Source: an uncultured Gemmatimonadota bacterium (GTDB taxonomy: Bacteria > Gemmatimonadota > Gemmatimonadetes > Palauibacterales > Palauibacteraceae). From it: a stretch of DNA of 64,000 nucleotides. The translations under genes and the position numbers were made by a program. Below the pieces are notes generated by a model. It did no database searches. It was not told the DNA's origin and worked only from the letters and a program-made list of their open reading frames with translations. Location: contig CAJWLK010000003.1 of the NCBI GenBank assembly GCA_913043255.1, positions 143,401 through 207,400 on the forward strand, given 5' to 3'. Below, in pieces: positions 25,447 to 33,290 of the stretch (position 1 is its first letter; the number at the start of each line of letters is the position of its first letter).

Positions 25447-28206
25447 CTACTCTAGGCGGAGTGCGGCACCAACAATTTCCTTTTGTCGGCTTGCATACCG
25501 TCTGGCGAATCCTTCCGCTGGGCTGGCTCTTGCAATTCTCCCAATGTAGAGCGGTTCACGCCCACTAGTCTCTCGCAGTTGTGACCGAATAAAGTTCCAA
25601 GCACCCATATTTTGGGGCTCTTCCTGTACCCAACAGACTTCTGCTGAATTTGGATAAGCCGCGAGTGCTTCACGAAGCTTTTCCTTGGGAAAAGGGTAGA
25701 GAAGGTCAAGACGGAGGATCGAGATGTTGCGATTCGTGGGGGCTTCTGCAAGAAGATCATAGTAGACTTTTCCACTACATAGGATCACCCGATCCACCTT
25801 GGAGCCTACTGCGACGGCTCCAGGGTCCTGGATGACCGACTGGAATGAACCGGTAGTCAGTTCCCTTATATTTGAATAAGTCTTCGTCTTTCGTAGCAGA
25901 CTCTTGGGGGTCAGAATTATCAGTGGCCGGCGAGTCTCACGCAGTGCTTGCCATCGGAGCAGGTGGAAATACTGGGCTGGAGTCGTGCAGTTGGCGATTC
26001 GAATGTTGGACTCAGCGGCAAGTTGAAGGAAGCGTTCGAGGCGGGCACTTGAGTGTTCGGGCCCTTGGCCTTCGTAACCGTGGGGGAGTAAAAGAACGAG
26101 ACGTGATTCTTGCCCCCATTTTGATCTTCCTGCCACGATGAATTGATCAATAATGGGCTGTGCTACATTCACAAAGTCGCCAAATTGTGCTTCCCAAATG
26201 ACTAATGCGTCAGCGGCTACGGTCGAGAATCCGTACTCGAACCCGAGTGTGGCAATCTCCGACAATGGACTGTTTGCGATCTCGAAAGTCGCCTGGTTCG
26301 AATCCAAGTGTGCAATGGGTGTATATGTTTCTCCGGTGGTTGGTTCATGAAGTACAAGGTGCCGGTGGCTGAAGGTCCCACGTTCCGTGTCTTCTCCCGT
26401 GAACCGGATTGGAATCCCATCTGCGAGCAAACTCGCGAAGGCGAGAGCCTCGCCATGGGCCCAGTCGATTCCATCATTGAAAATATCGTGCTGTTGTTGA
26501 CGTTGACGGGCCAGCTTGTGAAACAGTGAAAACGGTTCGGGGCAACTATTCATCCCATTATTGAAATTGCGCAATTGGGCTTCGGGCACCGCGGTCACCA
26601 GTGCCGCATTCTTCGGCTCGGTAAGCCATTTTAGATTGGGATACTGTCCCGATTTGTTCTTGCGTTCTTTTTCAACTTCGATCGACTTTCTAGCCTCGGA
26701 AAGCTGTGTATACACCTCATCGGCCATGGCGTCGGCGGTTGATTGGGTAAGAACCCCATCGGCGACAAGGGCAGTGGCGTACTGTTTTCGTACACTGGGA
26801 TGTTCGGAAATTTGGTCGTACAGCAACGGCTGTGTGTACCCGGGTTCATCTGCTTCGTTGTGACCATGACGGCGATAACCAACTAGGTCAATCACGAGAT
26901 CTTGGCCGAACTCAGATCGGTAGTCGACGGCGAGTTGTGCCGCGGCAAGACACGCTGCCGGATCGTCTGCGTTCACGTGCACAATAGGAATGCGGAAACC
27001 AAGTGCTAAATCGCTCGCATAGCGGGTGGAGCGGCTATCCTTGGGTATGGTTGTGAACCCGAGTTGGTTATTGGCAACGATGTGAAGGGTTCCCCCCGTT
27101 TCGTATGCTTTGAGTCGGCAGAGGTTCAGCGTCTCCGCAACAATTCCTTGTCCTGCGAACGACGCGTCACCGTGAACTAGAATGGGGAGAACTACCGAAG
27201 GGTCCTGTGATTTGCTAAGGAAACGTTCCGCTCGAGCCATCCCGAGCACAACTGGATTTACGTGTTCTAAATGGCTTGGGTTTGGGGCAAGTCGCACATC
27301 AAGTTCAACATCTTCGTCTGCCACGTGGGCCTGTCCGCCGACATGGTACTTAACGTCACCGGATCCAAGTTCTGGTAGGATCGGTTGGATTCCTCGTGAC
27401 ATCTGTTCCTCGAACTCGGCCACGATGGACTCATAAGAAAGACCAATCACATGTGCGAGCACATTGAGGCGTCCACGGTGTGCCATGCCAATAAAGACGC
27501 TCCGGGTGCCACGCTGTCCAGCCCCTACAAGTATTTCCCGAAGCATGGGCAGGAGCATGTCCAGACCTTCGATCGAGAACCGTTTTTTTCCTATGTAGGA
27601 CCGGTGCAGAAAACGCTCGAGACCTTCAACGCGGGTAAGTCGTTCTAAAACGCGATACGCGCGCTCTGGGTGAAGTGGTTGGGTGTGACGGCTAGACTCG
27701 ATGTAACCAGCTAACCATTCGCGTTGGTCAGGGTCCTCCACTTGATCGATCTCGTATCCAATCCGACCGCAGTAGATGCTCTCGAGTCGATCGAGAACCT
27801 CGACTACGGTATTGCCCAAGTGTTCTAGTTGAACCGCAGATGATGGGACTCGAGCCAAGTTCTCCCGTTGCACACCATAGAAGTCGGGAGTCAGCATTGG
27901 GTGGTGTGGCGGTATAGATCCCAAAGGGTCGATAGATGCTGCCAAGTGCCCATAGGCGCGGTATGCTTCGACCAAAGCCCCTGAGATTGCAGCGAGCTGT
28001 AAATCTTCGACAGCAACAACCTTGGTGACCGAGGGGATGATACCGCTCACCGCCGGTAGAGCGGGTACAGGTGAAGGACTCCAGGGTGCAAGCGATGGTG
28101 GAATCAATCCATTGTCGCGTACCCGGCGTTCGTAGAGATCTTCGGCGTATCCTGCGTTGTACCCGTCAGCGGCTCGTTCGTAATCGATGGGGCTACTATC
28201 GTCCAT
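25447..28206 (-). CDS. sucA: 2-oxoglutarate dehydrogenase E1 component
   Basis: A 919-residue thiamine-diphosphate enzyme that decarboxylates 2-oxoglutarate and transfers the succinyl group to the E2 lipoyl domain in the TCA cycle. Family motifs are in order: the N-terminal region around a Pro/His-rich linker, GMAHRGRLN, the thiamine site GDASFAGQG and NNQLGFTT, and the pyrimidine-domain LLPHGYEGQGPEHSSAR. Length matches the usual 900-950. It is not fused to an E2 domain, and no sucB or lpd gene is present in the window. The ATG shares one base with the stop of the upstream metallo-beta-lactamase-fold gene (TAATG), implying a shared transcript and coupling. Confidence 0.95.
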   Translation of the reverse strand: MDDSSPIDYERAADGYNAGYAEDLYERRVRDNGLIPPSLAPWSPSPVPALPAVSGIIPSVTKVVAVEDLQLAAISGALVEAYRAYGHLAASIDPLGSIPPHHPMLTPDFYGVQRENLARVPSSAVQLEHLGNTVVEVLDRLESIYCGRIGYEIDQVEDPDQREWLAGYIESSRHTQPLHPERAYRVLERLTRVEGLERFLHRSYIGKKRFSIEGLDMLLPMLREILVGAGQRGTRSVFIGMAHRGRLNVLAHVIGLSYESIVAEFEEQMSRGIQPILPELGSGDVKYHVGGQAHVADEDVELDVRLAPNPSHLEHVNPVVLGMARAERFLSKSQDPSVVLPILVHGDASFAGQGIVAETLNLCRLKAYETGGTLHIVANNQLGFTTIPKDSRSTRYASDLALGFRIPIVHVNADDPAACLAAAQLAVDYRSEFGQDLVIDLVGYRRHGHNEADEPGYTQPLLYDQISEHPSVRKQYATALVADGVLTQSTADAMADEVYTQLSEARKSIEVEKERKNKSGQYPNLKWLTEPKNAALVTAVPEAQLRNFNNGMNSCPEPFSLFHKLARQRQQQHDIFNDGIDWAHGEALAFASLLADGIPIRFTGEDTERGTFSHRHLVLHEPTTGETYTPIAHLDSNQATFEIANSPLSEIATLGFEYGFSTVAADALVIWEAQFGDFVNVAQPIIDQFIVAGRSKWGQESRLVLLLPHGYEGQGPEHSSARLERFLQLAAESNIRIANCTTPAQYFHLLRWQALRETRRPLIILTPKSLLRKTKTYSNIRELTTGSFQSVIQDPGAVAVGSKVDRVILCSGKVYYDLLAEAPTNRNISILRLDLLYPFPKEKLREALAAYPNSAEVCWVQEEPQNMGAWNFIRSQLRETSGREPLYIGRIARASPAEGFARRYASRQKEIVGAALRLE

Positions 28207-29183
28207 TAGTGTGGGTGGGTCCCTGTCCCCCTCTGTCTACCTGAGTGTTTTTCCCTGTTCTGGGAAGATGGGTGGGCGGGTTCGTGACCATGTTCTATAT
28301 AGTCGCCATTGGAACTCCCAGAGAGATCCTGGTAAATGGTATCTAACCATCGATCAGTGCTAACGAAGCCAGTGCCCCACTCGCTCCATTCTTCTGATAC
28401 GCCCTCATCTTGGATCTGCTCAATTAAGAGCCCACGTTCCATTTTCTGTTTCACCATAGCGACTGTTTCGAGTAACATCCTGTGATACAACTCTAGGTCT
28501 TCTACGGTTGAAAGTGGACCATGACCCGGAATGATTGAGATGTTTTCAGGGACGTGTTGCAGAATGTCGCTGACTCCGCGTTCGACACCTGCGATGCTAC
28601 CTCCATTTGCGATATCAACAAAAGGGAACAGGCCGGAGAAGAAGTTGTCGCCCATGTGGACCACATTAGAGCCCATAAACCAGATGACTGCATCTCCATC
28701 AGTATGCGCGCCAGGAATATGGAAAGCGCGTATCTCTTCTCCGTTGAAATGAATTGAGAGAGCGTCGTCAAATGTTATGATGGGTAGAGCTCGGGCAGTG
28801 GCGTCCCCTGGCGCAGCTAATCGCTCCCGGACGTTGGTGTGTGCTATGATCGTCGCTTCTTCTCCAAACTCGATATTTCCGCCCGTATGGTCACCGTGGA
28901 AGTGTGTGTTGAGAAGAAACTTAATGTCAGAGGATGTTCCAGCCTTTTGGAGTGCCGCCCGAATCTTATCGGCGAGCGGTGCAAATTGATCATCGATCAT
29001 CAATACCCCATCGGGTCCCGATGAAACACCGATATTTCCACCGCGGCCGCTTATCAAAACCCAGACAGGCCCGGAAACTTGCGTAACCTCAAACTCAACG
29101 TCTGAGAAGTCCTCCTGCGCAGTTACCGGGAGTGTGGGTAGGCTGAATGCGAACACCAGCGAAAATATGAAGAGAGCCTTCAT
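28206..29183 (-). CDS. Secreted metallo-beta-lactamase-fold hydrolase
   Basis: A 325-residue protein with a signal peptide (about 1-22, ending VTAQ) and the metal motif HFHGDH (His94, His96, Asp98, His99). Further ligands His160 (PGAH), Asp179 (MGDN) and His221 (PGHG) complete a binuclear zinc site. The C-terminal 30 residues are His/Ser/Arg-rich. Close relatives are annotated as MBL-fold hydrolases without defined substrate. A clear AAGGAG precedes ATG 29183. It is upstream of and overlaps sucA by one base; a functional link between a secreted hydrolase and a cytoplasmic TCA enzyme is not obvious. Beta-lactamase activity should not be assumed. Confidence 0.88.
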   Translation of the reverse strand: MKALFIFSLVFAFSLPTLPVTAQEDFSDVEFEVTQVSGPVWVLISGRGGNIGVSSGPDGVLMIDDQFAPLADKIRAALQKAGTSSDIKFLLNTHFHGDHTGGNIEFGEEATIIAHTNVRERLAAPGDATARALPIITFDDALSIHFNGEEIRAFHIPGAHTDGDAVIWFMGSNVVHMGDNFFSGLFPFVDIANGGSIAGVERGVSDILQHVPENISIIPGHGPLSTVEDLELYHRMLLETVAMVKQKMERGLLIEQIQDEGVSEEWSEWGTGFVSTDRWLDTIYQDLSGSSNGDYIEHGHEPAHPSSQNREKHSGRQRGTGTHPH

Positions 29184-29231
29184 GGCGTACTCCTTAATAA
29201 TAGGGTCGACTGTGCATCGGTATTTTTCACC

Positions 29232-30269
29232 TTAGCGGGAAGCCCCTACGACCCTGTGCCGTAGTGTCCCACCGAATGGGTCCACTCCAACCGGATACCG
29301 AGCCTCTTCCTCCATCGATTCCATGTCAATTACTACGATGTCCGCCTCCCGAGAGTTCATTACGTAAAGTTTCTTACTATCGGGTGAGAATAAGGGGAAC
29401 CCTGGACCCGCGCCCAGCGACACCCTGGTTACGACCGCTCGACGTTGCACATCAATGATTGCTACATCCTTGGTCTCCCCACGTGTCGATGCCGCGTACC
29501 TTCCGTCGGGAGAAACTGCAATGCGACCCGGTCCGCTCCCCCCCGTATCAATTACCTGGACGACTTCGTCTTTTTCCATGTCGATTACAGTTACTGATCC
29601 GTTGTAATCCGAATGTATCCAAGCCTCGCCGTCTGGAGTGAAGTCGACACCAACTGGGCCTCCTTCGACGTCAATGATCTTTAGGATGTCGTCATTGGTG
29701 GTGTCCAAAACGACCACGCGGTCATCGTCTCGGTGAGGGTAATAAAGTTTGTCGGTTCGATGATCGACTGCAAAGAAATGCCCTCCCTCGAGAAGAAGTT
29801 CTATCTTGTTGGTAACGCGACCTTGGGTCACATCGTACACTACTAAGCCTGGTACTTCGGCCCACTCAACACCGATGTAGAGCTTAGTACCGTCACTGTT
29901 AAGAGCAACGCCATGCGGAAGCGCAGATGTGTTGGTGATGGTTTGATCACCGTAGGGGCGGATGTCAGGTGATCGGTGGAAATAAGGGCTTTCGATCCTC
30001 CCTTTTTCCTCGAACGTTTGAGGGTCGAGGATGACAACAGAGGGGTGATTCAATGGGATCGCCACGAACAGGTTGCGACCATCAGGTGATACAACACCCT
30101 CATGCGGCTGATCGGCAGCCGTGAATTGATTTAGGATGTCACCCGTTGTTGGGTCAACTTCATAAGCAGTAAAGTCGGAATGACTTAGTGCGATAATGGT
30201 GTGATCTTGAGCAGAGACCCCGACGCAAAAAAACAGTGCGCACAGGGTGGTGGTGAGCGTCCGTCTCAT
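29232..30269 (-). CDS. Exported YVTN-type beta-propeller protein
   Basis: A 345-residue protein with a signal peptide (1 to about 21) followed by about seven propeller blades with YVTN-like strands (GVALNSDGTKLYIGVEW, RIAVSPDGRYAAST, LFSPDSKKLYVMNSREAD). Such exported propellers often serve in protein-protein contacts or envelope structure. ATG 30269 is chosen because GGGAGGTCGGT precedes it and the signal peptide begins there; the open frame extends upstream to 30422. It lies 48 bases before the metallo-beta-lactamase-fold gene on the same strand. Confidence 0.85.
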   Translation of the reverse strand: MRRTLTTTLCALFFCVGVSAQDHTIIALSHSDFTAYEVDPTTGDILNQFTAADQPHEGVVSPDGRNLFVAIPLNHPSVVILDPQTFEEKGRIESPYFHRSPDIRPYGDQTITNTSALPHGVALNSDGTKLYIGVEWAEVPGLVVYDVTQGRVTNKIELLLEGGHFFAVDHRTDKLYYPHRDDDRVVVLDTTNDDILKIIDVEGGPVGVDFTPDGEAWIHSDYNGSVTVIDMEKDEVVQVIDTGGSGPGRIAVSPDGRYAASTRGETKDVAIIDVQRRAVVTRVSLGAGPGFPLFSPDSKKLYVMNSREADIVVIDMESMEEEARYPVGVDPFGGTLRHRVVGASR

Positions 30270-30420
30270 ACCGACCTCCCGTAAGATTTCTAAAACTACA
30301 TAGTCTCGGAGATGCAGGTGCGCAACGCTCAGCGGTGTAGCTCGCTCAGACTGATATAAACAGGGTCGGCTTGAGCGCTCGCTTGACCTGGACGCATGCC
30401 AATGGGCACACTCTGTGTTC

Positions 30421-31125
30421 ATGAGAAGCTATGTGGTGTTTCTTCTGCTCTATACGATCAAAGTTGTGGCGCGACTCTTGTGGCGGGTGCAGCTAGAGTG
30501 GGTCCAACGCAATGAGGACCCATGGGCAAACCTACGGGTTCTCGTTTTGCTCAATCATACCAGTCTTTATGAGCCAGTTTTCCTGGCAGCCGTGCCTAAT
30601 CGTTTTTTATGGCAATTGGCGGCGCATGGGGTAGTCCCAATTGCGGACAAAACGATAGCAAGGCCCATCGTGGGTTATTTGTTTAAGTTCATCGCCCGAC
30701 ATGTGGTGCCAATTACGAGGGAGAGGGATGCCACATGGAGCGAATTGCTATCAAATATTCACGATCCAAAGGGTCTCGTCCTAATCGTTCCGGAGGGTCG
30801 AATGAAGCGTACTAGTGGGTTGGACCGCCATGGAAACCCATTGGTAATTCGGGGTGGGATTGCTGATGTCCTTCAGGCAGTACCCGACGGTCGCTTATTT
30901 ATCGCATATAGTGGTGGGCTCCACCACGTTCAGGTGCCAGGCGAACGGTTCCCGCGTTTCTTTAAACGAGCGTGGCTCGGTGCTGAGGTTGTTGACATCC
31001 CGTCCTATCGAGAAGAAATCCGTGCTACCATGGGTTCCGGGAGCTTCAAGGGTGCTGTCATTTCAGACCTCACAAGGCGACGCGATACCCATTGTGATCG
31101 AGAAGGATACCCCGATTCAGTCTGA
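30421..31125 (+). CDS. PlsC-like acyltransferase with HX4E motif
   Basis: A 234-residue lysophospholipid acyltransferase-like protein. A hydrophobic N-terminus (4-22) would bind the inner membrane. Motif I reads NHTSLYE (Asn45, His46, Glu51), an HX4E version of the canonical HX4D. The phosphate-binding motif reads VPEGRMKR rather than FPEGTRS. The reaction expected of the family is acyl transfer to a lysophospholipid or related alcohol. ATG 30421 or GTG 30415 may start it; neither has a strong ribosome site. The 3' end overlaps the convergent MscS gene by nine bases. The C-terminus (DLTRRRDTHC) looks natural in this frame. Confidence 0.75.
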   Translation: MRSYVVFLLLYTIKVVARLLWRVQLEWVQRNEDPWANLRVLVLLNHTSLYEPVFLAAVPNRFLWQLAAHGVVPIADKTIARPIVGYLFKFIARHVVPITRERDATWSELLSNIHDPKGLVLIVPEGRMKRTSGLDRHGNPLVIRGGIADVLQAVPDGRLFIAYSGGLHHVQVPGERFPRFFKRAWLGAEVVDIPSYREEIRATMGSGSFKGAVISDLTRRRDTHCDREGYPDSV

Positions 31126-32226
31126 CTGCGATTTTTCCATTGGGCGTAGATAGATTTCCTGTTTTGGATAGGGAATCTCGACGTCGCCTTTAGAAAACAT
31201 CAGTATAGCCTGTTCTGTTATCTCGTCGGCGATCCGGCGTCGAGCTCTCGCATCTTCTATCCATACACGGAGCTGAAGATTCACTTCGGATGGCCCACAT
31301 CCTCTAACGATCACAACAGGTAGCGGATCCAGTTTGACGCCATTAACCTCCCGTGCGGTACTAATAAGCAGGTCTTTTGCCTTTTCGATATCGGATTCAT
31401 ACGCGATACCAAATGGAATGCGTAAGCGGATGTCCGAACCCGACATTGTGTAGTTGATGATATCTCTTCGCATGATTTCGTTATTAGGGACGACCACCAC
31501 GAGGTTGTCAGGGTTACGGATTTTGGTTGCTCGAAGGCCGATTTCAATAACATCGCCCCACGTCCCTGTCTCAGACGGGGCCATCCAAAGCTCAATTCGA
31601 TCTCCAACTTGAAAAGGGCGGTCGATAATCAAGAGAACGCCTGCTATTAGGTTTGAGAGTGTGTCTTTTGCCGCAAGGGATAAGGCCAGCCCCATGACTC
31701 CAGCCCCTGCCAGAAGTGGCGCAATGTTCAGCCCGATGTGATCTAGTGCGAGGATGATGCCTAGTGCGAGTATTAGGAATCGCACGACCGTGTTGAGTAG
31801 CGGGAGTGCCGTGTCATCGATTGCCGTGCTGGTTCGCTGGACGAACTGTGTTTCTATCGTAGTGAGCATTTCGCCCACGAATCGGCTAATTGGGATGAAT
31901 AACAGGCCGATCCACGCGGCTACCACCCACTGAGCAAGAATACCTAAGGACCAGATAGAGAACAGTCGCCAGAGTGCCCACATAACTGCCGAGAGAAGAA
32001 ACGCTCGGCGTAACAGTAGGACGACATGATCATCAAGATCGGTCGCCGTTCTCGTCACTAAACGCTTCTGGATACGGGTGAACACAGCGCGACCGATCAC
32101 GTAAGCAAGAATGGCGGCGAGTATTACTCCAATACTTGGAAGCCACCGCGATCCAGCATACTCGACGAAATCGTTCCACCGTGCTTGCAGAGCCATAACA
32201 TTGAGATCGAACCCTAGGTTTTGCAT
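31117..32226 (-). CDS. mscS: MscS-family mechanosensitive ion channel
   Basis: A 369-residue channel with four to five transmembrane segments (about 25-45, 70-90, 100-120, 145-170), a glycine/alanine-rich pore helix (GVMGLALSLAAKDTLSNLIAG, with the last helix near 170-190) and the cytoplasmic beta domain followed by the alpha/beta domain. It opens under membrane tension to release solutes on osmotic downshock. ATG 32226 has GAGG upstream; the frame is open to 32256. It is convergent with the acyltransferase and divergent from the DUF411 gene. Confidence 0.92.
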   Translation of the reverse strand: MQNLGFDLNVMALQARWNDFVEYAGSRWLPSIGVILAAILAYVIGRAVFTRIQKRLVTRTATDLDDHVVLLLRRAFLLSAVMWALWRLFSIWSLGILAQWVVAAWIGLLFIPISRFVGEMLTTIETQFVQRTSTAIDDTALPLLNTVVRFLILALGIILALDHIGLNIAPLLAGAGVMGLALSLAAKDTLSNLIAGVLLIIDRPFQVGDRIELWMAPSETGTWGDVIEIGLRATKIRNPDNLVVVVPNNEIMRRDIINYTMSGSDIRLRIPFGIAYESDIEKAKDLLISTAREVNGVKLDPLPVVIVRGCGPSEVNLQLRVWIEDARARRRIADEITEQAILMFSKGDVEIPYPKQEIYLRPMEKSQSD

Positions 32227-32415
32227 AGCGCCTCGCTGGCTAACGGGTGGTCTCATAGTACCGCGATAGAGCCCAACCGGATAATCTTATATTACAATCA
32301 AGTTGCCCACACTGGCTTATATGGAGTGTTGGGCTGTCATATGAAACTGAATTTGCACAGTCTATTGGTAGTGCGCGGTCGAGATCCACTGCTCGCATTC
32401 AGAGAAGGAGCGGAG

Positions 32416-32913
32416 ATGTCTAGAATGCCAACAGCCATAACTTTAGCGTTTAGTCTGACACTGCTTTTTAACGCGTGTGCTCCTGAAGCGACAGCTGAGG
32501 GAACGGACGTGTCAGCTGTGGGAACCTTGGCTGTAGCGAATACGCCAACTGCAGTGGTGTACAAATCGCCTACCTGAGGCTGCTGTGGTGATTGGGTCAA
32601 TCACTTTCAAAAAGCTGGATTCGAAGTTGAAGTTCACGACACAAACCAGATGGCTTTGATTAAAGCTGATGCCGGCGTTCCTCTGCAGCTTCAGTCGTGT
32701 CATACGACCTTGATTGGAGACTACGTCTTCGAGGGGCACATCCCCGCAGATGTTATCGCGAGGTTTCTTGATGAGAAGCCGAATGCGAAGGGGCTTGCAG
32801 TTCCGGGAATGCCAATCGGATCACCGGGTATGGAGATGGGTGACCGAGTCGACTCGTACAACGTAATTGCCTGGAATGACAAGGGTGGCGCGATGGTATA
32901 CGAAAGCCGATAG
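32416..32913 (+). CDS. DUF411 lipoprotein with in-frame TGA, candidate selenoprotein
   Basis: Read through the TGA at 32575-32577, this is a complete 165-residue DUF411 protein. It has a lipoprotein signal ending at Cys21 (LFNAC) after ATG 32416, which follows AAGGAGCGGAG. It then has KSPT, the TGA as codon 54, and GCCGDW. Family members have Cys at that codon (SPTCGCC), so the recoded residue would be selenocysteine in a U-G-C-C motif. The frame stays open and conserved afterwards: QSCH (93-96), GDYVFEGHIPADVI, GLAVPGMPIGSPGME, to a normal TAG. A hairpin fitting a bacterial SECIS follows the TGA. DUF411 proteins are often linked to copper handling; the Cys motif suggests metal binding or thiol redox outside the cytoplasm. 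A nonsense mutation is the alternative. Confidence 0.75.
32588..32604 (+). promoter_or_regulatory. Candidate bacterial SECIS hairpin
   Basis: GTGATTG (32588-32594) and CAATCAC (32598-32604) form a perfect 7-bp stem closed by the loop GGT. The first loop G is 18 bases after the TGA. The known bacterial SECIS consensus calls for a stem-loop with a G among the first loop bases, about 16-37 bases after the UGA, for SelB binding. All of these conditions are met. Confidence 0.6.
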
Positions 32914-32920
32914 GGTCTCT

Positions 32921-33058
32921 TTATGGGTTGGTGACACCCGTGGCGAGGACAGTTAGCGTGATCCTGATTGCAAATGCGATCAGGAGTAAAACCAGGACGT
33001 ATTTGATTACACCCTGAGAGGATTCATTCCCCCCAATTTGTTTGAAGAAGTTACGCAT
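32921..33058 (-). CDS. Small single-pass membrane protein
   Basis: A 45-residue frame from ATG 33058 to TAA 32921. A polar N-terminus (MRNFFKQIGGNESSQG) is followed by one strongly hydrophobic helix (IKYVLVLLLIAFAIRI) and a short tail. GAGGTGGGGGTGG lies just upstream as ribosome site. It is convergent with the DUF411 gene. Good start, good ribosome site and a clean membrane helix support it as a real small gene; function unknown. Confidence 0.55.
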   Translation of the reverse strand: MRNFFKQIGGNESSQGVIKYVLVLLLIAFAIRITLTVLATGVTNP

Positions 33059-33290
33059 CCACCCCCACCTCATTCATCCCCTCACGATTCCACCAAGACC
33101 CTTCTTTGGTGACGACGGCATTTTCAGGGTCCTGCATGGATGATGCACAACCGAGATCCTTATAACTCTCTTTTTCAAGAAGATTATAACCTTTTGTAGC
33201 CTGAGAGGCTTTTAAATGGGCTACGCGGGTGTCCCTAGCCTGTGTTGATTACTGGCCCTGTTCGGACTGTGTCTATGGTTTTTCGTTGGG
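33059..33290. other. Intergenic region without a recognised gene
   Basis: The 232 bases between the small membrane protein and the 3' end of the dehydratase gene. A weak hairpin (GACCCT and AGGGTC, about 33098-33132, long loop) is the only structure seen. Confidence 0.3.

Noticed and set aside
28206..29183. Metallo-beta-lactamase-fold gene as an antibiotic resistance gene
   Set aside because: The metal site is common to a broad hydrolase superfamily and the overall sequence does not look like a class B enzyme.
30854..31153. Frameshift at the end of the acyltransferase, because another frame encodes a plausible peptide (GDAIPIVIEKDTPIQ)
   Set aside because: The main frame ends in DLTRRRDTHC, which looks natural for the family, so no frameshift is needed.
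32575..32577. The TGA in the DUF411 gene as a plain nonsense mutation creating a pseudogene
   Set aside because: The codon falls exactly on the conserved Cys, the frame and conserved motifs continue to a normal stop, and a SECIS-like hairpin follows. It remains the main alternative and is not excluded.
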